Source: CAYSLU01 sp964431965
GTDB taxonomy: Bacteria > Verrucomicrobiota > Kiritimatiellia > CAIKKV01 > CAYSLU01
DNA: 10,343 nucleotides
Direction: 5' to 3'
Assembly: GCA_964431965.1 (NCBI GenBank)
Contig: CAYSLU010000128.1
Coordinates: 1-10,343 of the forward strand
The translations under genes were made by a program, and so were the position numbers. Under the pieces are notes generated by a model. That model was not told the origin of the DNA, searched no databases, and saw only the letters and a list, made by a program, of their open reading frames with translations. Shown one piece after another: positions 1 to 7,978 of the stretch (positions are counted from its first letter, which is position 1; each line of letters starts with the position of its first letter).

Positions 1-148
1 ATCTGTCTTGCGCTTCTTGCGCGTCTTTGCGGCCATCATCTGCCGAACCTGGGATCAGATGCGTCTGCCCTGCCCAACCGCCCCGTTCGCCTTGACGCGG
101 GCTCCGGTTGTGCGGGAAGCTACCGGACGTTCCGGGGGGCCCGACCGC

Positions 149-2764
149 ATGACCGATTCCGACAACGCCGCCAGTTCGCCTGCGCCGCACGCCCGAGCAA
201 GCCGCACCCGCTTCGCGCTCCTCGCGCTGATCGTGGCATCGGCCGCCTGGATGCTCTTCACGTGGCCGCTCCCGCGGTATGCAGCCACCTGCATCCCGTT
301 CACAACCCGCGGCACGGTTGCCACCCCTGTTCCGATGACCCCCGGCGACCACCTCCAGATGCTCTACCACTTCTGGCTCTTCAAGGACATGGTGACCGGG
401 GGCACGCCCTGGTTCCACAACCTCTACGAGTTCAACACGGGCGACGACGCCGAGCGCTACGAGCCCAGCCCGTGCTACATGCCCTTCTCCATTGTGTGTG
501 CGGCCGGGATCGCGATCGGCGGCCGGGCCTTCGGATGGAATCTGACCGGCTTGGTTGCCCTCTGGCTGGCCTACTGGCTGACCGTCCGCCTGGCCCGCCG
601 CTACACCGACAGCCTCTGGGTGGCGGCGGTCGCCGCGCTCCCGACGCTCGTGATGCCGTTCCGCTGGGAGTCGCTGCTCGGGGGCAGCCCGATGGGCTTC
701 GCCATGCTCTGGCCGTCCGCCGCCCTGCTGGGCTTGGACATCGCGGTCCGCGACCGCCGGCCGGCCGGCGGCGTGCTGGCCGGGCTGGCCGTCCTCTTCG
801 CCAGCTTCACGGACACGCATGCGTTCTTCTTCACGACGCTTGTCACGCCGGCGTGGTGCCTCGTGGCCTTCGCCGCCCGCCGCGACTTCCGGTGGAGCCG
901 GCCGGCGGAGTACCTGCGGCTCGCCCTCGCCCTGCTCCCCGCCGTGCTGCTCATCGTGATCGCGTTGTGGTTCCAGACGCACGGGCGGCGTGCGATCGGC
1001 GCATCGACCATGGCCGACGGCCGCAACCTCCGCGAAGTGCTCACCTTCTCGCCGTTCTGGCAGGGGCTCTTCGCCCGGCACGACGTGCCGATGTCGAACC
1101 TGATCTACATCGGATACCTGCTTCCCGGAATCCTGTTGCTGGGGTTCGGAGCCCGGCTGGCCATGCGCGCGTGGCGAAGCGACTGGCGGCGCTTGCTGCT
1201 GCTCGTCCTCTGCGCCGCCGGGTTGACGGGCATCATCCTGCTCGCCCTCGGCCCGCGCGGGCCCGACCACGGGATCGTCTTCACGGTAGCCCGGCGGCTG
1301 ATCCACCCGTACGCCATGATCCGCCAGACCGCCAAGATCTTCTGCCTGTTCCCGGCGGTCTCCGCCGTCGCGCTCGCCCTGGCGCTGCCGCCCCTGCTGG
1401 CGCTCTGTCGGTCCCGAGCCTGGGCCCGCGCGGTACTCGGCTTGGTCGCCATCGTGCTCGTCGCGGAAAACCGGTCGCTCATCCGGCCCGGCATCTGCCG
1501 GCTCGATGCCGAGCAGGGCGCCTACGCAGCCGTGGCGGCGGACGCGGCCGCCCGGGCCGCCCCGCCGCGCGCGGTGGCGGTCACCCTCTGGCCCGGCGAC
1601 ACGCACTACGGCTCGCTCTACGAGCACTACGCCTCGCTCTACCGCGTGCGAATGGTCAATGGCTACAGCCCCGTCGTATCGTCGAACTACGTGGCCGGGG
1701 TTTTTCGGCGGTTCGAGAGTATCAACCAGGGGTGGCTGGCAGACGATCAAGCCGACGAGTTGCTGGGGCGCGGGATCGACTACGTGCTCGTTCACGAGGA
1801 CGAGTTCCCGGAGAAGGTCAGCCCCTTCCCCATCACCTTCACGCTGTGGAACCTGCTGAACAATCCGCGGCTCCAACTCCTCGCGCAGGCCGGCCCGGTC
1901 TGGGCGTTCCGGATCGGCGCTGAAACCGGCAGCCGGCCGCCCGCGGCCGCGACCTGGAACGTCTTCTTCCCGGCGCGGCGCTGGGAGGCCGAAAAGATGC
2001 AGTCGCGCGGAGCGTCCGCTCTGGCTGAGGGCGCCGTCGGCGGTGGCCGGTTCACGCGTCTCGCGGACGGAGCCGCTCTGGAGGGCGCGCCCGTGACGGT
2101 CGCGCCGGGGCCGGCCCTGCGTTACATGCTGCGCGTCCGCGGGCCGGGCGAGTTGCTGGCCGAACCGTTCGCGAACGGCATCGCCTCACCGGAAGTCCGG
2201 CTCGCCGCCGGCGGCGCGGACTGGCGCTGGGTCGATGTCCCCGTTCCGGCCATTCCGACGTTCGGCCGCTACAGCCTCCGGCTCACGGCGCCGGGCCGAT
2301 CCGTGGACGTCGACAGCGTGCTGTTCACGGGCGGCGCGTGGAAGACCGGGCTTCGTGCGGATGAAACGGTGACGATTCCCGCCGCCTGTTTCTTCCACGC
2401 CGGACACATCCGCCTGTCGGACAACTCGGTCGTGCTGCCGCCCGGCGGCCGGACCGGCGCCATGTTCTACGGCCCCAAGCTGCCGCTCGAAGCCGGCGAT
2501 TACCGCGTCGATTTCGTCTGCGACAGCCCGGCCCCGGGCGGCACGAAGCTCGGCGAAGTGATGTTTAACCGCGGCGAGAACGAAGAGATCGGACGCATGA
2601 CGGTCCTGTCCGGCACGCCCGCGACCCACCGGCTCCGCCTCGCCGACAACCGCCCTTTCCACCTCGTCTTCGTCTACTTCGGAACCGACGAGGTCGCGAT
2701 CCGCGAGGTCCGCATCGCGCGGACAAGCGACCAGACACCTCCGCCTGCACCGGCTGGACGTTGA
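149..2764 (+). CDS. Large polytopic membrane protein with C-terminal beta-sandwich modules (GT-C/YfhO-like architecture)
   Basis: An 871-aa protein of unknown exact function. The first ~440 residues are strongly hydrophobic with about ten likely membrane segments (for example near 22-41, 112-125, 131-146, 157-170, 205-220, 256-275, 319-335, 348-367, 397-419 and 426-440). Long extracytoplasmic loops rich in Trp, Tyr and His lie between them, as in GT-C-type glycosyltransferases and YfhO-like proteins. Residues 455-590 form a soluble region with VNGYSP and GIDYVLVHEDEF motifs, of the kind that follow the membrane part in such proteins. From about 610 (RRWEAEKM) to 858 the sequence looks like two beta-sandwich, carbohydrate-binding-like modules. 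The reading frame is open back to TTG at 8, but I prefer ATG 149: it has a G-rich stretch just upstream and gives a normal short N-terminus before the first membrane helix. A role in surface glycan assembly is an inference from architecture and the nearby sugar-nucleotide genes. Confidence 0.8.
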   Translation: MTDSDNAASSPAPHARASRTRFALLALIVASAAWMLFTWPLPRYAATCIPFTTRGTVATPVPMTPGDHLQMLYHFWLFKDMVTGGTPWFHNLYEFNTGDDAERYEPSPCYMPFSIVCAAGIAIGGRAFGWNLTGLVALWLAYWLTVRLARRYTDSLWVAAVAALPTLVMPFRWESLLGGSPMGFAMLWPSAALLGLDIAVRDRRPAGGVLAGLAVLFASFTDTHAFFFTTLVTPAWCLVAFAARRDFRWSRPAEYLRLALALLPAVLLIVIALWFQTHGRRAIGASTMADGRNLREVLTFSPFWQGLFARHDVPMSNLIYIGYLLPGILLLGFGARLAMRAWRSDWRRLLLLVLCAAGLTGIILLALGPRGPDHGIVFTVARRLIHPYAMIRQTAKIFCLFPAVSAVALALALPPLLALCRSRAWARAVLGLVAIVLVAENRSLIRPGICRLDAEQGAYAAVAADAAARAAPPRAVAVTLWPGDTHYGSLYEHYASLYRVRMVNGYSPVVSSNYVAGVFRRFESINQGWLADDQADELLGRGIDYVLVHEDEFPEKVSPFPITFTLWNLLNNPRLQLLAQAGPVWAFRIGAETGSRPPAAATWNVFFPARRWEAEKMQSRGASALAEGAVGGGRFTRLADGAALEGAPVTVAPGPALRYMLRVRGPGELLAEPFANGIASPEVRLAAGGADWRWVDVPVPAIPTFGRYSLRLTAPGRSVDVDSVLFTGGAWKTGLRADETVTIPAACFFHAGHIRLSDNSVVLPPGGRTGAMFYGPKLPLEAGDYRVDFVCDSPAPGGTKLGEVMFNRGENEEIGRMTVLSGTPATHRLRLADNRPFHLVFVYFGTDEVAIREVRIARTSDQTPPPAPAGR

Positions 2765-2780
2765 CAGCCGACCCGCCGCC

Positions 2781-2796
2781 GCTCGGCGAGCCGAGC
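2781..2796. repeat. GC-rich hairpin after the membrane-protein gene
   Basis: GCTCGG (2781-2786) pairs with CCGAGC (2791-2796) around a four-base loop, 16 bases after the stop codon at 2762-2764. There is no U-tract, so it is not a classic intrinsic terminator. It may stabilise the transcript end or belong to a cluster of REP-like elements with the next two hairpins. Confidence 0.45.
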
Positions 2797-2807
2797 CGGC
2801 CAGCTCA

Positions 2808-2823
2808 CACGCGCAAGCGCGTG
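2808..2823. repeat. Near-perfect palindrome CACGCGC-AA-GCGCGTG
   Basis: Seven-base arms at 2808-2814 and 2817-2823 are exact reverse complements around AA. It could be a protein-binding palindrome or the second stem of a compound intergenic hairpin. There is no U-tract. Confidence 0.4.
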
Positions 2824-2847
2824 GCTCGTGCGCGCCGACGGCGGGCA

Positions 2848-2861
2848 CGGGCTTACGCCCG
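2848..2861. repeat. REP-like hairpin CGGGC-TTAC-GCCCG
   Basis: Five-base arms (2848-2852 and 2857-2861) flank a TTAC loop. From memory, GGGCTTACGCCC-type hairpins recur between genes in several Verrucomicrobiota and Planctomycetota genomes. Only one copy is present here, so repeat status cannot be shown from the window. Confidence 0.35.
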
Positions 2862-3005
2862 CGGATACGACCCCCGAAACTGACCCGCGGCGACGCTCAA
2901 ATTGCGCTTTCCTTTGCCCCCGCGAGGCGGCAGGATTTGGCCCGGTGTGGGCTGACGGAGGATGAGGCGGCACGAGCGCACGAAAACAGATGGCATCCGC
3001 TCCAC

Positions 3006-3203
3006 ATGAAGATCCTGGTCGCGGGCGCCGCCGGATTCAGCGGGGTTCACCTGATGCAGTCGCTGTTCGAGGACGGCCGCGACGGCGTCAGCTACGACAA
3101 CTCCAACGACGGCTACCCCGTGAAGCGTAAGGAGAACCGCCGCGCGATCCTCGCCGGCGGCCCGTGTTTGGTCCGGTGGTTCGGCGAGTACAACGGAGGG
3201 TGA
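3006..3203 (+). pseudogene. Remnant of an NAD-dependent sugar-nucleotide epimerase (UDP-glucuronate 4-epimerase-like), middle missing
   Basis: The 65-residue frame starts MKILVAGAAGFSG, the first strand and glycine-rich GxxGxxG NAD-binding turn of extended short-chain dehydrogenase/epimerases. It continues with YDNSNDGY, matching the IDNLNDYY region of UDP-glucuronate 4-epimerases (CapI/WbpP-like, normally about 320-350 aa). After about 50 residues it jumps to LVRWFGEYNGG and stops, which resembles the usual C-terminal tail (a FVxWYREYY-type ending). The active-site Ser/Thr and YxxxK motifs are absent, so it cannot be an enzyme. The simplest reading is an in-frame internal deletion of about 270 codons. 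There is no good ribosome site before ATG 3006, but the wecB Shine-Dalgarno lies in its last codons. An alternative is an assembly collapse. The N-terminal match is strong; the C-terminal match is shorter and less certain. Confidence 0.75.
3195..3200 (+). promoter_or_regulatory. Shine-Dalgarno GGAGGG for wecB
   Basis: GGAGGG ends 10 bases before ATG 3211 and overlaps the last codons of the epimerase remnant. It supports the chosen wecB start and suggests that the two genes were once translated in sequence in one operon. Confidence 0.7.
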
Positions 3204-3210
3204 ACGCGCT

Positions 3211-4371
3211 ATGAGTCGAAAGCTGAAGATCGTGTCTGTCGTCGGCGCCCGGCCGAACCTCATGAAGCTCGCGCCGCTGGCCCACGCCCTGGCCCGGCAT
3301 CCGGCACGGATCGAGCACCAGATCGTCCACACCGGCCAGCACTACGACTTCAACATGTCGAAGACGTTCTTCGAATCGCTCGACATCCCCCGGCCCGACA
3401 TCGATCTCGGCATCGGCTCCGGCACGCATGCCGAGCAGGTCGGCCGCACCATGATCGAGTTCGAGAAGGTGCTGCAGCGCGCCAAGCCCGACTGGGTCGT
3501 CGTGATCGGCGACGTCAACGCCACGTGCGCCTGCTCGATCACCGCCAAGAAGGAGCACGTGCGCTGCGCCCACGTCGAGGCCGGCCTCCGCTCCTTCGAC
3601 CTCGACATGCCCGAGGAAATCAACCGGATGGTCACGGACCGGCTCTCCGACATCCTCTTCACCACCGACGCCATCGCCGACGCCAACCTGAAGGCCGAAG
3701 GAGTCGCGGACAGCCGGATCCGCCGCGTCGGCAACATCATGATCGACACGCTCGAAAAGCACCGCGCCCGGGCCGCCGCGCTCGACGCGGGCCGGATCGT
3801 CGCCGGCAATCTCTCGACTCCGGATGCCGGCGCCGCGCTGCCAGCGCTGCCCGACGACGGATTCGCCGTGCTCACGCTTCACCGCCCATCGAACGTCGAC
3901 GATCCCGCCGTCCTGGGCCGGCTCATGGACTTTTTCCTCGCGGACCTCGCGCCCGAGATGCCCCTCATCTGGCCGATCCATCCGCGCACGCGCAAGCACC
4001 TCGAGCTGTTCGGGCTCCTGCCCCGCATCGTCGCGTGCCCCCGGATCGTCCTCACCAACCCGCTCGGCTACCACGAGATGCTGCGCCTCAATATGGGCGC
4101 CCGCGTGATGTTCACAGACAGCGGCGGGCTTCAGGAGGAATGCTGCGTCCTCGGCACCCCCTGCCTGACGCTCCGATGGAACACCGAGCGGCCCGTGACG
4201 ACGGCCGAGCACGGCGGCGTCTCGCTGCTCGTCGGCAACGACATCTCGGCCATCCGCACGCAATACCACCGCGTCAAGATCCTGACCCGTACGGCGCACC
4301 GGCCGCCGCTCTGGGACGGTCACACCGCCGAGCGCATCGCCGACTACTTCGTCGGCCTCGACGCCCCGTGA
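3211..4371 (+). CDS. wecB: UDP-N-acetylglucosamine 2-epimerase (non-hydrolysing)
   Basis: This cytoplasmic enzyme interconverts UDP-GlcNAc and UDP-ManNAc, supplying ManNAc-type sugars for surface polysaccharides. At 386 aa it has the normal family length. The N-terminal Rossmann half begins KIVSVVGARPNLMKLAPL (6-23), followed by HTGQHYD (40-46). The expected catalytic residues appear as D101 (GDVNAT), E123 (HVEAGLRS), E135 (PEEINR) and H224 (LHRPSNVDDP), by alignment with E. coli WecB D95, E117, E131 and H213. The UDP-binding C-terminal half has IWPIHPRT (253-260), DSGGLQEE (303-310) and RWNTERPVT (322-330). All key motifs are present, so it looks functional. It sits 7 bases after the epimerase remnant and its stop overlaps the GTG start of the next gene. 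I am sure of the family. The polysaccharide role is inferred, and closely related enzymes can act on other UDP-HexNAc sugars. Confidence 0.95.
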   Translation: MSRKLKIVSVVGARPNLMKLAPLAHALARHPARIEHQIVHTGQHYDFNMSKTFFESLDIPRPDIDLGIGSGTHAEQVGRTMIEFEKVLQRAKPDWVVVIGDVNATCACSITAKKEHVRCAHVEAGLRSFDLDMPEEINRMVTDRLSDILFTTDAIADANLKAEGVADSRIRRVGNIMIDTLEKHRARAAALDAGRIVAGNLSTPDAGAALPALPDDGFAVLTLHRPSNVDDPAVLGRLMDFFLADLAPEMPLIWPIHPRTRKHLELFGLLPRIVACPRIVLTNPLGYHEMLRLNMGARVMFTDSGGLQEECCVLGTPCLTLRWNTERPVTTAEHGGVSLLVGNDISAIRTQYHRVKILTRTAHRPPLWDGHTAERIADYFVGLDAP

Positions 4372-6437
4372 GCGCCCGACGGCATGCGCGGGCCGCCGCC
4401 CTGCTCCTGGCGGCGGCGGGCGTGGCGTCCGCCGCGCCCGCTCCCTGGCACGCGCCCGACGCGCCCTATCGCCTCGTGCTCGAGCGCAGCCCGGACGCTC
4501 CGCCGCAGGCCGAGGCCGGACAGGCGGCGATCTCGCCCATCGTGACGCCGCCCCCCGCCGGCGGCATGCGCCTCTTCACGGATGCCGGCGCGCCCGTCGG
4601 CATCCGCGTCCTCTGGGCCGCCGAAGGCGAGCCCGTCCGCATCGTCTTTGACGCGTCTTCGCGCTCGCCCGTCTACTACCTCTATCCGGCCGGAACCCAG
4701 GCCGCCGGGACAGAGTGGGAACCGCGCGCCGGCGTGGTTCTCGAAACGCGCGTCCGCGCAGAACTCCCGCTGACCACCGTAGCCGAGATCCGCCGGCTGT
4801 GGGAGCGGTCCCGGACGGTCCTCGGCCGCTCCGTCGTGCCGTCCATCAACAGCGCGACCCACCTTCACGGCCCCGCCACCAATTTCGCCGCCCGATATAC
4901 CGGCTGGTTCGCCGTCAGCAAGGCCGGGGAATACCGCTTCGCCACCGTGTCGGACGACGGCTCATTCCTGGAAATTGACGGCAAGCCGGTGGCCGCCTGG
5001 CCGGGCCAGCACACGGCTGGGCCGGGGAGGCACGGCAACCACGACGGCCGCGCGCAGCTCATCGCCGGCCGCCACCGGCTCGACTACTGGCACGTGCAGC
5101 TCACCGATGAGACCGTCGCCCTGGCCGCGTGGCAGCCGCCCGGCAGCCCGCGCCTCGAGCCCATGCCCGCTGCCGCATTCGTGCCCGTCGCCCGCTTCGA
5201 GGCCAGGCGGTTCGAGCGCGCCCCCGGCGCGCGAAGCGCCCGGGCTTGCTTTGAGTGGGCAACCGTCGAGCACAGCGCAGTCGATGACCTCGCGCTCGTC
5301 ACCGTGGAGTTCCGCGCGCTGGCGGACGAGCGCGACAGCCGGTGCGCCTGGGCGTTCGACGACGGATCCTCGGCCACCGGCCTCGTGGTCCGACACACAT
5401 TCCCGCGCCCGCGGCTCCGGACGGTTTCGCTCCGCGCGACGCGGCCCGACGGGTCTGTCGGCGCCGCTGAATCGCCCGTGCTGGTGCATCCGGCCTGGGG
5501 CCAGGCGTCGGAGTGGGATGACGGCCGCTTCGCCCGACAAAGAAGCGAACTGGCGGGGCGGGACCTGGGACGAATGCCCATGGGCGACCTCCTGTACCTG
5601 GTCGCCTTGGCCGAGCGCGTTCAGGAACGCGAGTGGCTGGCGCGGCTCGGCGCGGCCGCGATGGCCAGGCCGGACGAGCTGAAGCCGGCTCACGCCGACC
5701 TGCTCTACCGTCTGGCGTTCGACCTCCAGCATCCCTCCGTCCGAGAGCACGGCCTCGCCCGCCGGGTGTTCGAGCGCGTCGCGGAAACGGCGACCGATCC
5801 GGCCCTCCGAGACCGGGCCCGCCTGCACGAGGCCGGGCTCCTCATCCACGGGTCGGCCGACGCGGTGGCTGGCGCCGCCCTGCTCGACGCAATCGACGAC
5901 AGTCGCCTCTCCGACACCGAGCGGCGGCTCCGCCGGATCTATGCAGGCGACGGGCTGCTGTGCCGGGGGCGCGTCCGGGAGGCCCGCGCCGCGTACGAAG
6001 CCGTCGGCGACATCGTCGATCGCGCGAACCTCCGCTACGCCGTCACCCGACGCGCCCGCATGCAGAGCGCCCGCGACTACCTCCGCTCCGGAGAGCTGGA
6101 CGAGGCGGCCCGCATCGCCGGCGAGATCGAGTGGGAGACTCCGCTCGAGCGGCTGTCGCCGGAGACCGGCCGGATTCTGGTGGATGTGTACCGCCGCCGC
6201 GGCGAACTCGGCTTCGCCCTCGCGCGCTGCTCCGCCCTTCTGCAGCTCGACTTGCTCGAGCGGGACCGCGCGGATCTCCTTTTCACGCTGGTCGAGACGT
6301 GCCACGCTATGGGTGAGCTGAAGGACGCGGAAGACGCCCTCACCCGCCTGCTGCGCGACCACCCCTACAGCGAGGCCGCCGCGCGAGCCGCGGACCGCTG
6401 GGGACGGCCCGCCGCCGGCGCGGCTCCCGGGAGATAG
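4368..6437 (+). CDS. Exported PA14 / PKD-like / helical-repeat (TPR-like) protein
   Basis: The protein has 689 aa and starts at GTG 4368, which overlaps the wecB stop in GTGA, a typical translational-coupling arrangement. This start gives a clean signal peptide: basic SARRHAR, then an Ala/Leu core, with likely cleavage after ASA near residue 22. The nearest ATG (4384) is out of frame. Residues ~135-275 match a PA14 domain, a beta-barrel that often binds glycans, with YTGWFAVSKAGEYRF and SDDGSFLEIDGKPV (178-208). Residues ~300-375 look like a PKD-type Ig fold with WAFDDGS and HTFPRP. Residues ~400-680 are alpha-helical with repeated A/L patterns, such as RGRVREARAAYEAVG, RSGELDEAARIAGEIE and MGELKDAEDALTRLLRDHP, and look TPR-like. 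It probably acts in the periplasm or at the surface as a binding or scaffold protein. No catalytic residues are evident. Its tight linkage to the following DUF4159 gene suggests a shared job, but the function is unknown. Confidence 0.85.
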   Translation: MSARRHARAAALLLAAAGVASAAPAPWHAPDAPYRLVLERSPDAPPQAEAGQAAISPIVTPPPAGGMRLFTDAGAPVGIRVLWAAEGEPVRIVFDASSRSPVYYLYPAGTQAAGTEWEPRAGVVLETRVRAELPLTTVAEIRRLWERSRTVLGRSVVPSINSATHLHGPATNFAARYTGWFAVSKAGEYRFATVSDDGSFLEIDGKPVAAWPGQHTAGPGRHGNHDGRAQLIAGRHRLDYWHVQLTDETVALAAWQPPGSPRLEPMPAAAFVPVARFEARRFERAPGARSARACFEWATVEHSAVDDLALVTVEFRALADERDSRCAWAFDDGSSATGLVVRHTFPRPRLRTVSLRATRPDGSVGAAESPVLVHPAWGQASEWDDGRFARQRSELAGRDLGRMPMGDLLYLVALAERVQEREWLARLGAAAMARPDELKPAHADLLYRLAFDLQHPSVREHGLARRVFERVAETATDPALRDRARLHEAGLLIHGSADAVAGAALLDAIDDSRLSDTERRLRRIYAGDGLLCRGRVREARAAYEAVGDIVDRANLRYAVTRRARMQSARDYLRSGELDEAARIAGEIEWETPLERLSPETGRILVDVYRRRGELGFALARCSALLQLDLLERDRADLLFTLVETCHAMGELKDAEDALTRLLRDHPYSEAAARAADRWGRPAAGAAPGR

Positions 6438-6444
6438 ACGCACA

Positions 6445-7965
6445 ATGAATGCACTCCGGCGCATGCGGCGCAGCCTGGCGCTGCTGGCCCTGATCGGAAC
6501 CGTGGCGGCGGCGGACGAGAACGAGTGGTTCGTGCCGCTGGGGCTGCCGCCCCGCGCCTCGCCCCAGCGCATCTCGGCCGGCGAGGCCGTACCCCCGCTG
6601 CCCCTGCCGGCCACCCCCCTGCGCCGGACCGAGCGCAAGCGCCAGCCCAGCCCGCCCAAGCTCGTCGGAAAGGTCGTATGGGGCGAGACGGCATCGTTCA
6701 AGTACGAGAGCGGCTTCTCCTGCACGGTGGCGGACTGGAACCTCTGCCCGGGCGACGCCCAGCAGATCCTGCAGAAGGCGAACCAGGCGCTCGGCGTGTC
6801 CTACGGCGGCGACTCCGTCAGCCTGGCCGCGTTCGACGGCGACCCCGAGAAGATGCCGGTCCTGCTCTTCAGCGGCGGGCGCACGGTGCGGTTCGACGAC
6901 GCCCAGCTCGCCCTCCTGCGCTCCTACATCCTGCGCGGGGGCATGATCGTGTTCGACTCCATCGCCGGCTCACCCTACTTCTACGACGCGGCCAAGCGCG
7001 CCACGGCGGCCGCGCTCCCGGAGTACGGGCTGCGGCTCATCCCCGCCGACCACCCGATCTACCATATGGTGTTCGACGTCGAAACGGTCCGCTACCCCCG
7101 GAACCTCGCCTCCGACCGGCCCGTGCTCGAAGGCGTGTACGTCGGCTCGCGGATCGCCGTGCTGATCTCGAAGTACGGGCTCGGGTGCGGCTGGGACGAC
7201 CACGAGGTGCCCCTGATCTCGAAGGCGATCTACTACGACGTCGAATCCGCCAACCGGCTGGGCGTGAACATCCTCTCCTACGCAATCGGCTACGCCGCGG
7301 CCGGCCGGGAGGAATCCAAGCCGGAGCTCTTCGGGTCGCTCGACGAAAAGGCGCCGACCGACGAGTTCGTCTTCGCGCAGATCCGCCACGCCGGCGCGTG
7401 GGATGTCCATCCGGGCGGCGCCGCGGCCCTGCTCCGGCGACTCCGCGCCGGAACCGCGCTCCGCGTCAGCCTCAAGCGCGTGGCCGTGACGCCCGGAGTG
7501 GATGAGCTCGCCTCGTTTCCGGTGCTCTACTTGGAGGGCCTGGACGACTTCCAGTTTGACGCGCGGGCCGTCGCGTCGCTCAAGGGATTCTTCGCGAACG
7601 CCGGTACGCTCGTGATCAACAACGGGCTGGGCCTCTCGACGTTCGACGCCGCGGTGCGCCGCGAGCTGCGCCGCGTCTTCCCCGACGCGCGCTTCGAGCC
7701 CATCCCGGCCACGCACCCGCTCTACAGCTCGGTCTTCAAGATCGGCGAGGTCCATTACTCACCCGCCGTCGCCGCCGCGTCGCCCGATCTGAAGGCGCCC
7801 GCGCTCGAAGGCATCATGATCAACGGCGACCTGCGCGTGATCTACAGCCCGTACGACCTCGAAGCCGGCTGGCTCGGCTGCGAGTATCCCCTCGCCAAGA
7901 GCCTCGACCCCCAGTCCGCCCTCCCCCTCGGCATGAACCTCGTCATGTACGCCATGACGCATTGA
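6445..7965 (+). CDS. Exported protein with two DUF4159-like units
   Basis: The protein has 506 aa and starts at ATG 6445, 7 bases after the previous stop, with GGGAG (6429-6433) as ribosome site. An N-terminal signal peptide (RRMRRSLALLALIGTVAAA) is likely cut before DENEW at about 24. A proline-rich linker (~45-72) leads to two related units, ~76-284 and ~307-506. Each has an F/V-x-x-x/K-Y/H opening, a PVLLFSGG or PVLYLEGL strand, an F-D/LLRSYILRGGMIVFDS or LKGFFANAGTLVINNG segment, a HPIYHMVF or HPLYSSVF motif, an LEGVYVGSRIAVLISKYGLGCGW or LEGIMINGDLRVIYSPYDLEAGW strand pair, and a closing LGVNILSYAIGY or LGMNLVMYAMTH helix. This fits DUF4159, a Rossmann-like family of unknown function found in PVC envelope gene clusters. 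Single-unit proteins are the usual form I know, so the tandem arrangement is notable. It is probably the last gene of the operon and converges with the small antitoxin-like gene 13 bases away. Confidence 0.85.
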   Translation: MNALRRMRRSLALLALIGTVAAADENEWFVPLGLPPRASPQRISAGEAVPPLPLPATPLRRTERKRQPSPPKLVGKVVWGETASFKYESGFSCTVADWNLCPGDAQQILQKANQALGVSYGGDSVSLAAFDGDPEKMPVLLFSGGRTVRFDDAQLALLRSYILRGGMIVFDSIAGSPYFYDAAKRATAAALPEYGLRLIPADHPIYHMVFDVETVRYPRNLASDRPVLEGVYVGSRIAVLISKYGLGCGWDDHEVPLISKAIYYDVESANRLGVNILSYAIGYAAAGREESKPELFGSLDEKAPTDEFVFAQIRHAGAWDVHPGGAAALLRRLRAGTALRVSLKRVAVTPGVDELASFPVLYLEGLDDFQFDARAVASLKGFFANAGTLVINNGLGLSTFDAAVRRELRRVFPDARFEPIPATHPLYSSVFKIGEVHYSPAVAAASPDLKAPALEGIMINGDLRVIYSPYDLEAGWLGCEYPLAKSLDPQSALPLGMNLVMYAMTH

Positions 7966-7978
7966 GGCGCGAACGGTC

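Larger units (their letters stand above)
2765..3005. other. Intergenic gap with hairpins, no gene recognised
   Basis: This gap of about 240 bases separates the membrane-protein gene from the epimerase remnant. Its first 100 bases hold three GC-rich hairpins, listed separately. The rest shows no RNA gene or convincing promoter. An open frame runs in from 2937 to the remnant at 3006, but its first 23 residues resemble nothing I know and are probably not the original N-terminus. Confidence 0.5.

Noticed and set aside
8..148. 47-residue N-terminal extension of the membrane protein from TTG 8
   Set aside because: The extension has no signal-like or family-like sequence and no ribosome site. ATG 149 gives a typical start just before the first membrane helix.
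262..1923. Long open frame (553 codons) overlapping the membrane-protein gene in another frame
   Set aside because: The product is Arg/Pro/Gly-rich low-complexity text typical of an out-of-frame reading of GC-rich coding DNA. The overlapping frame has clear membrane helices.
3088..4323. 411-codon open frame on the - strand opposite wecB
   Set aside because: It is the antisense of an unmistakable wecB coding frame, and its composition is unlike a real protein.
4962..6725. 587-codon open frame on the - strand opposite the PA14 protein gene
   Set aside because: It has no recognisable domain, and the + strand frame carries PA14 motifs and a signal peptide. High GC suppresses stop codons in the antisense frame.
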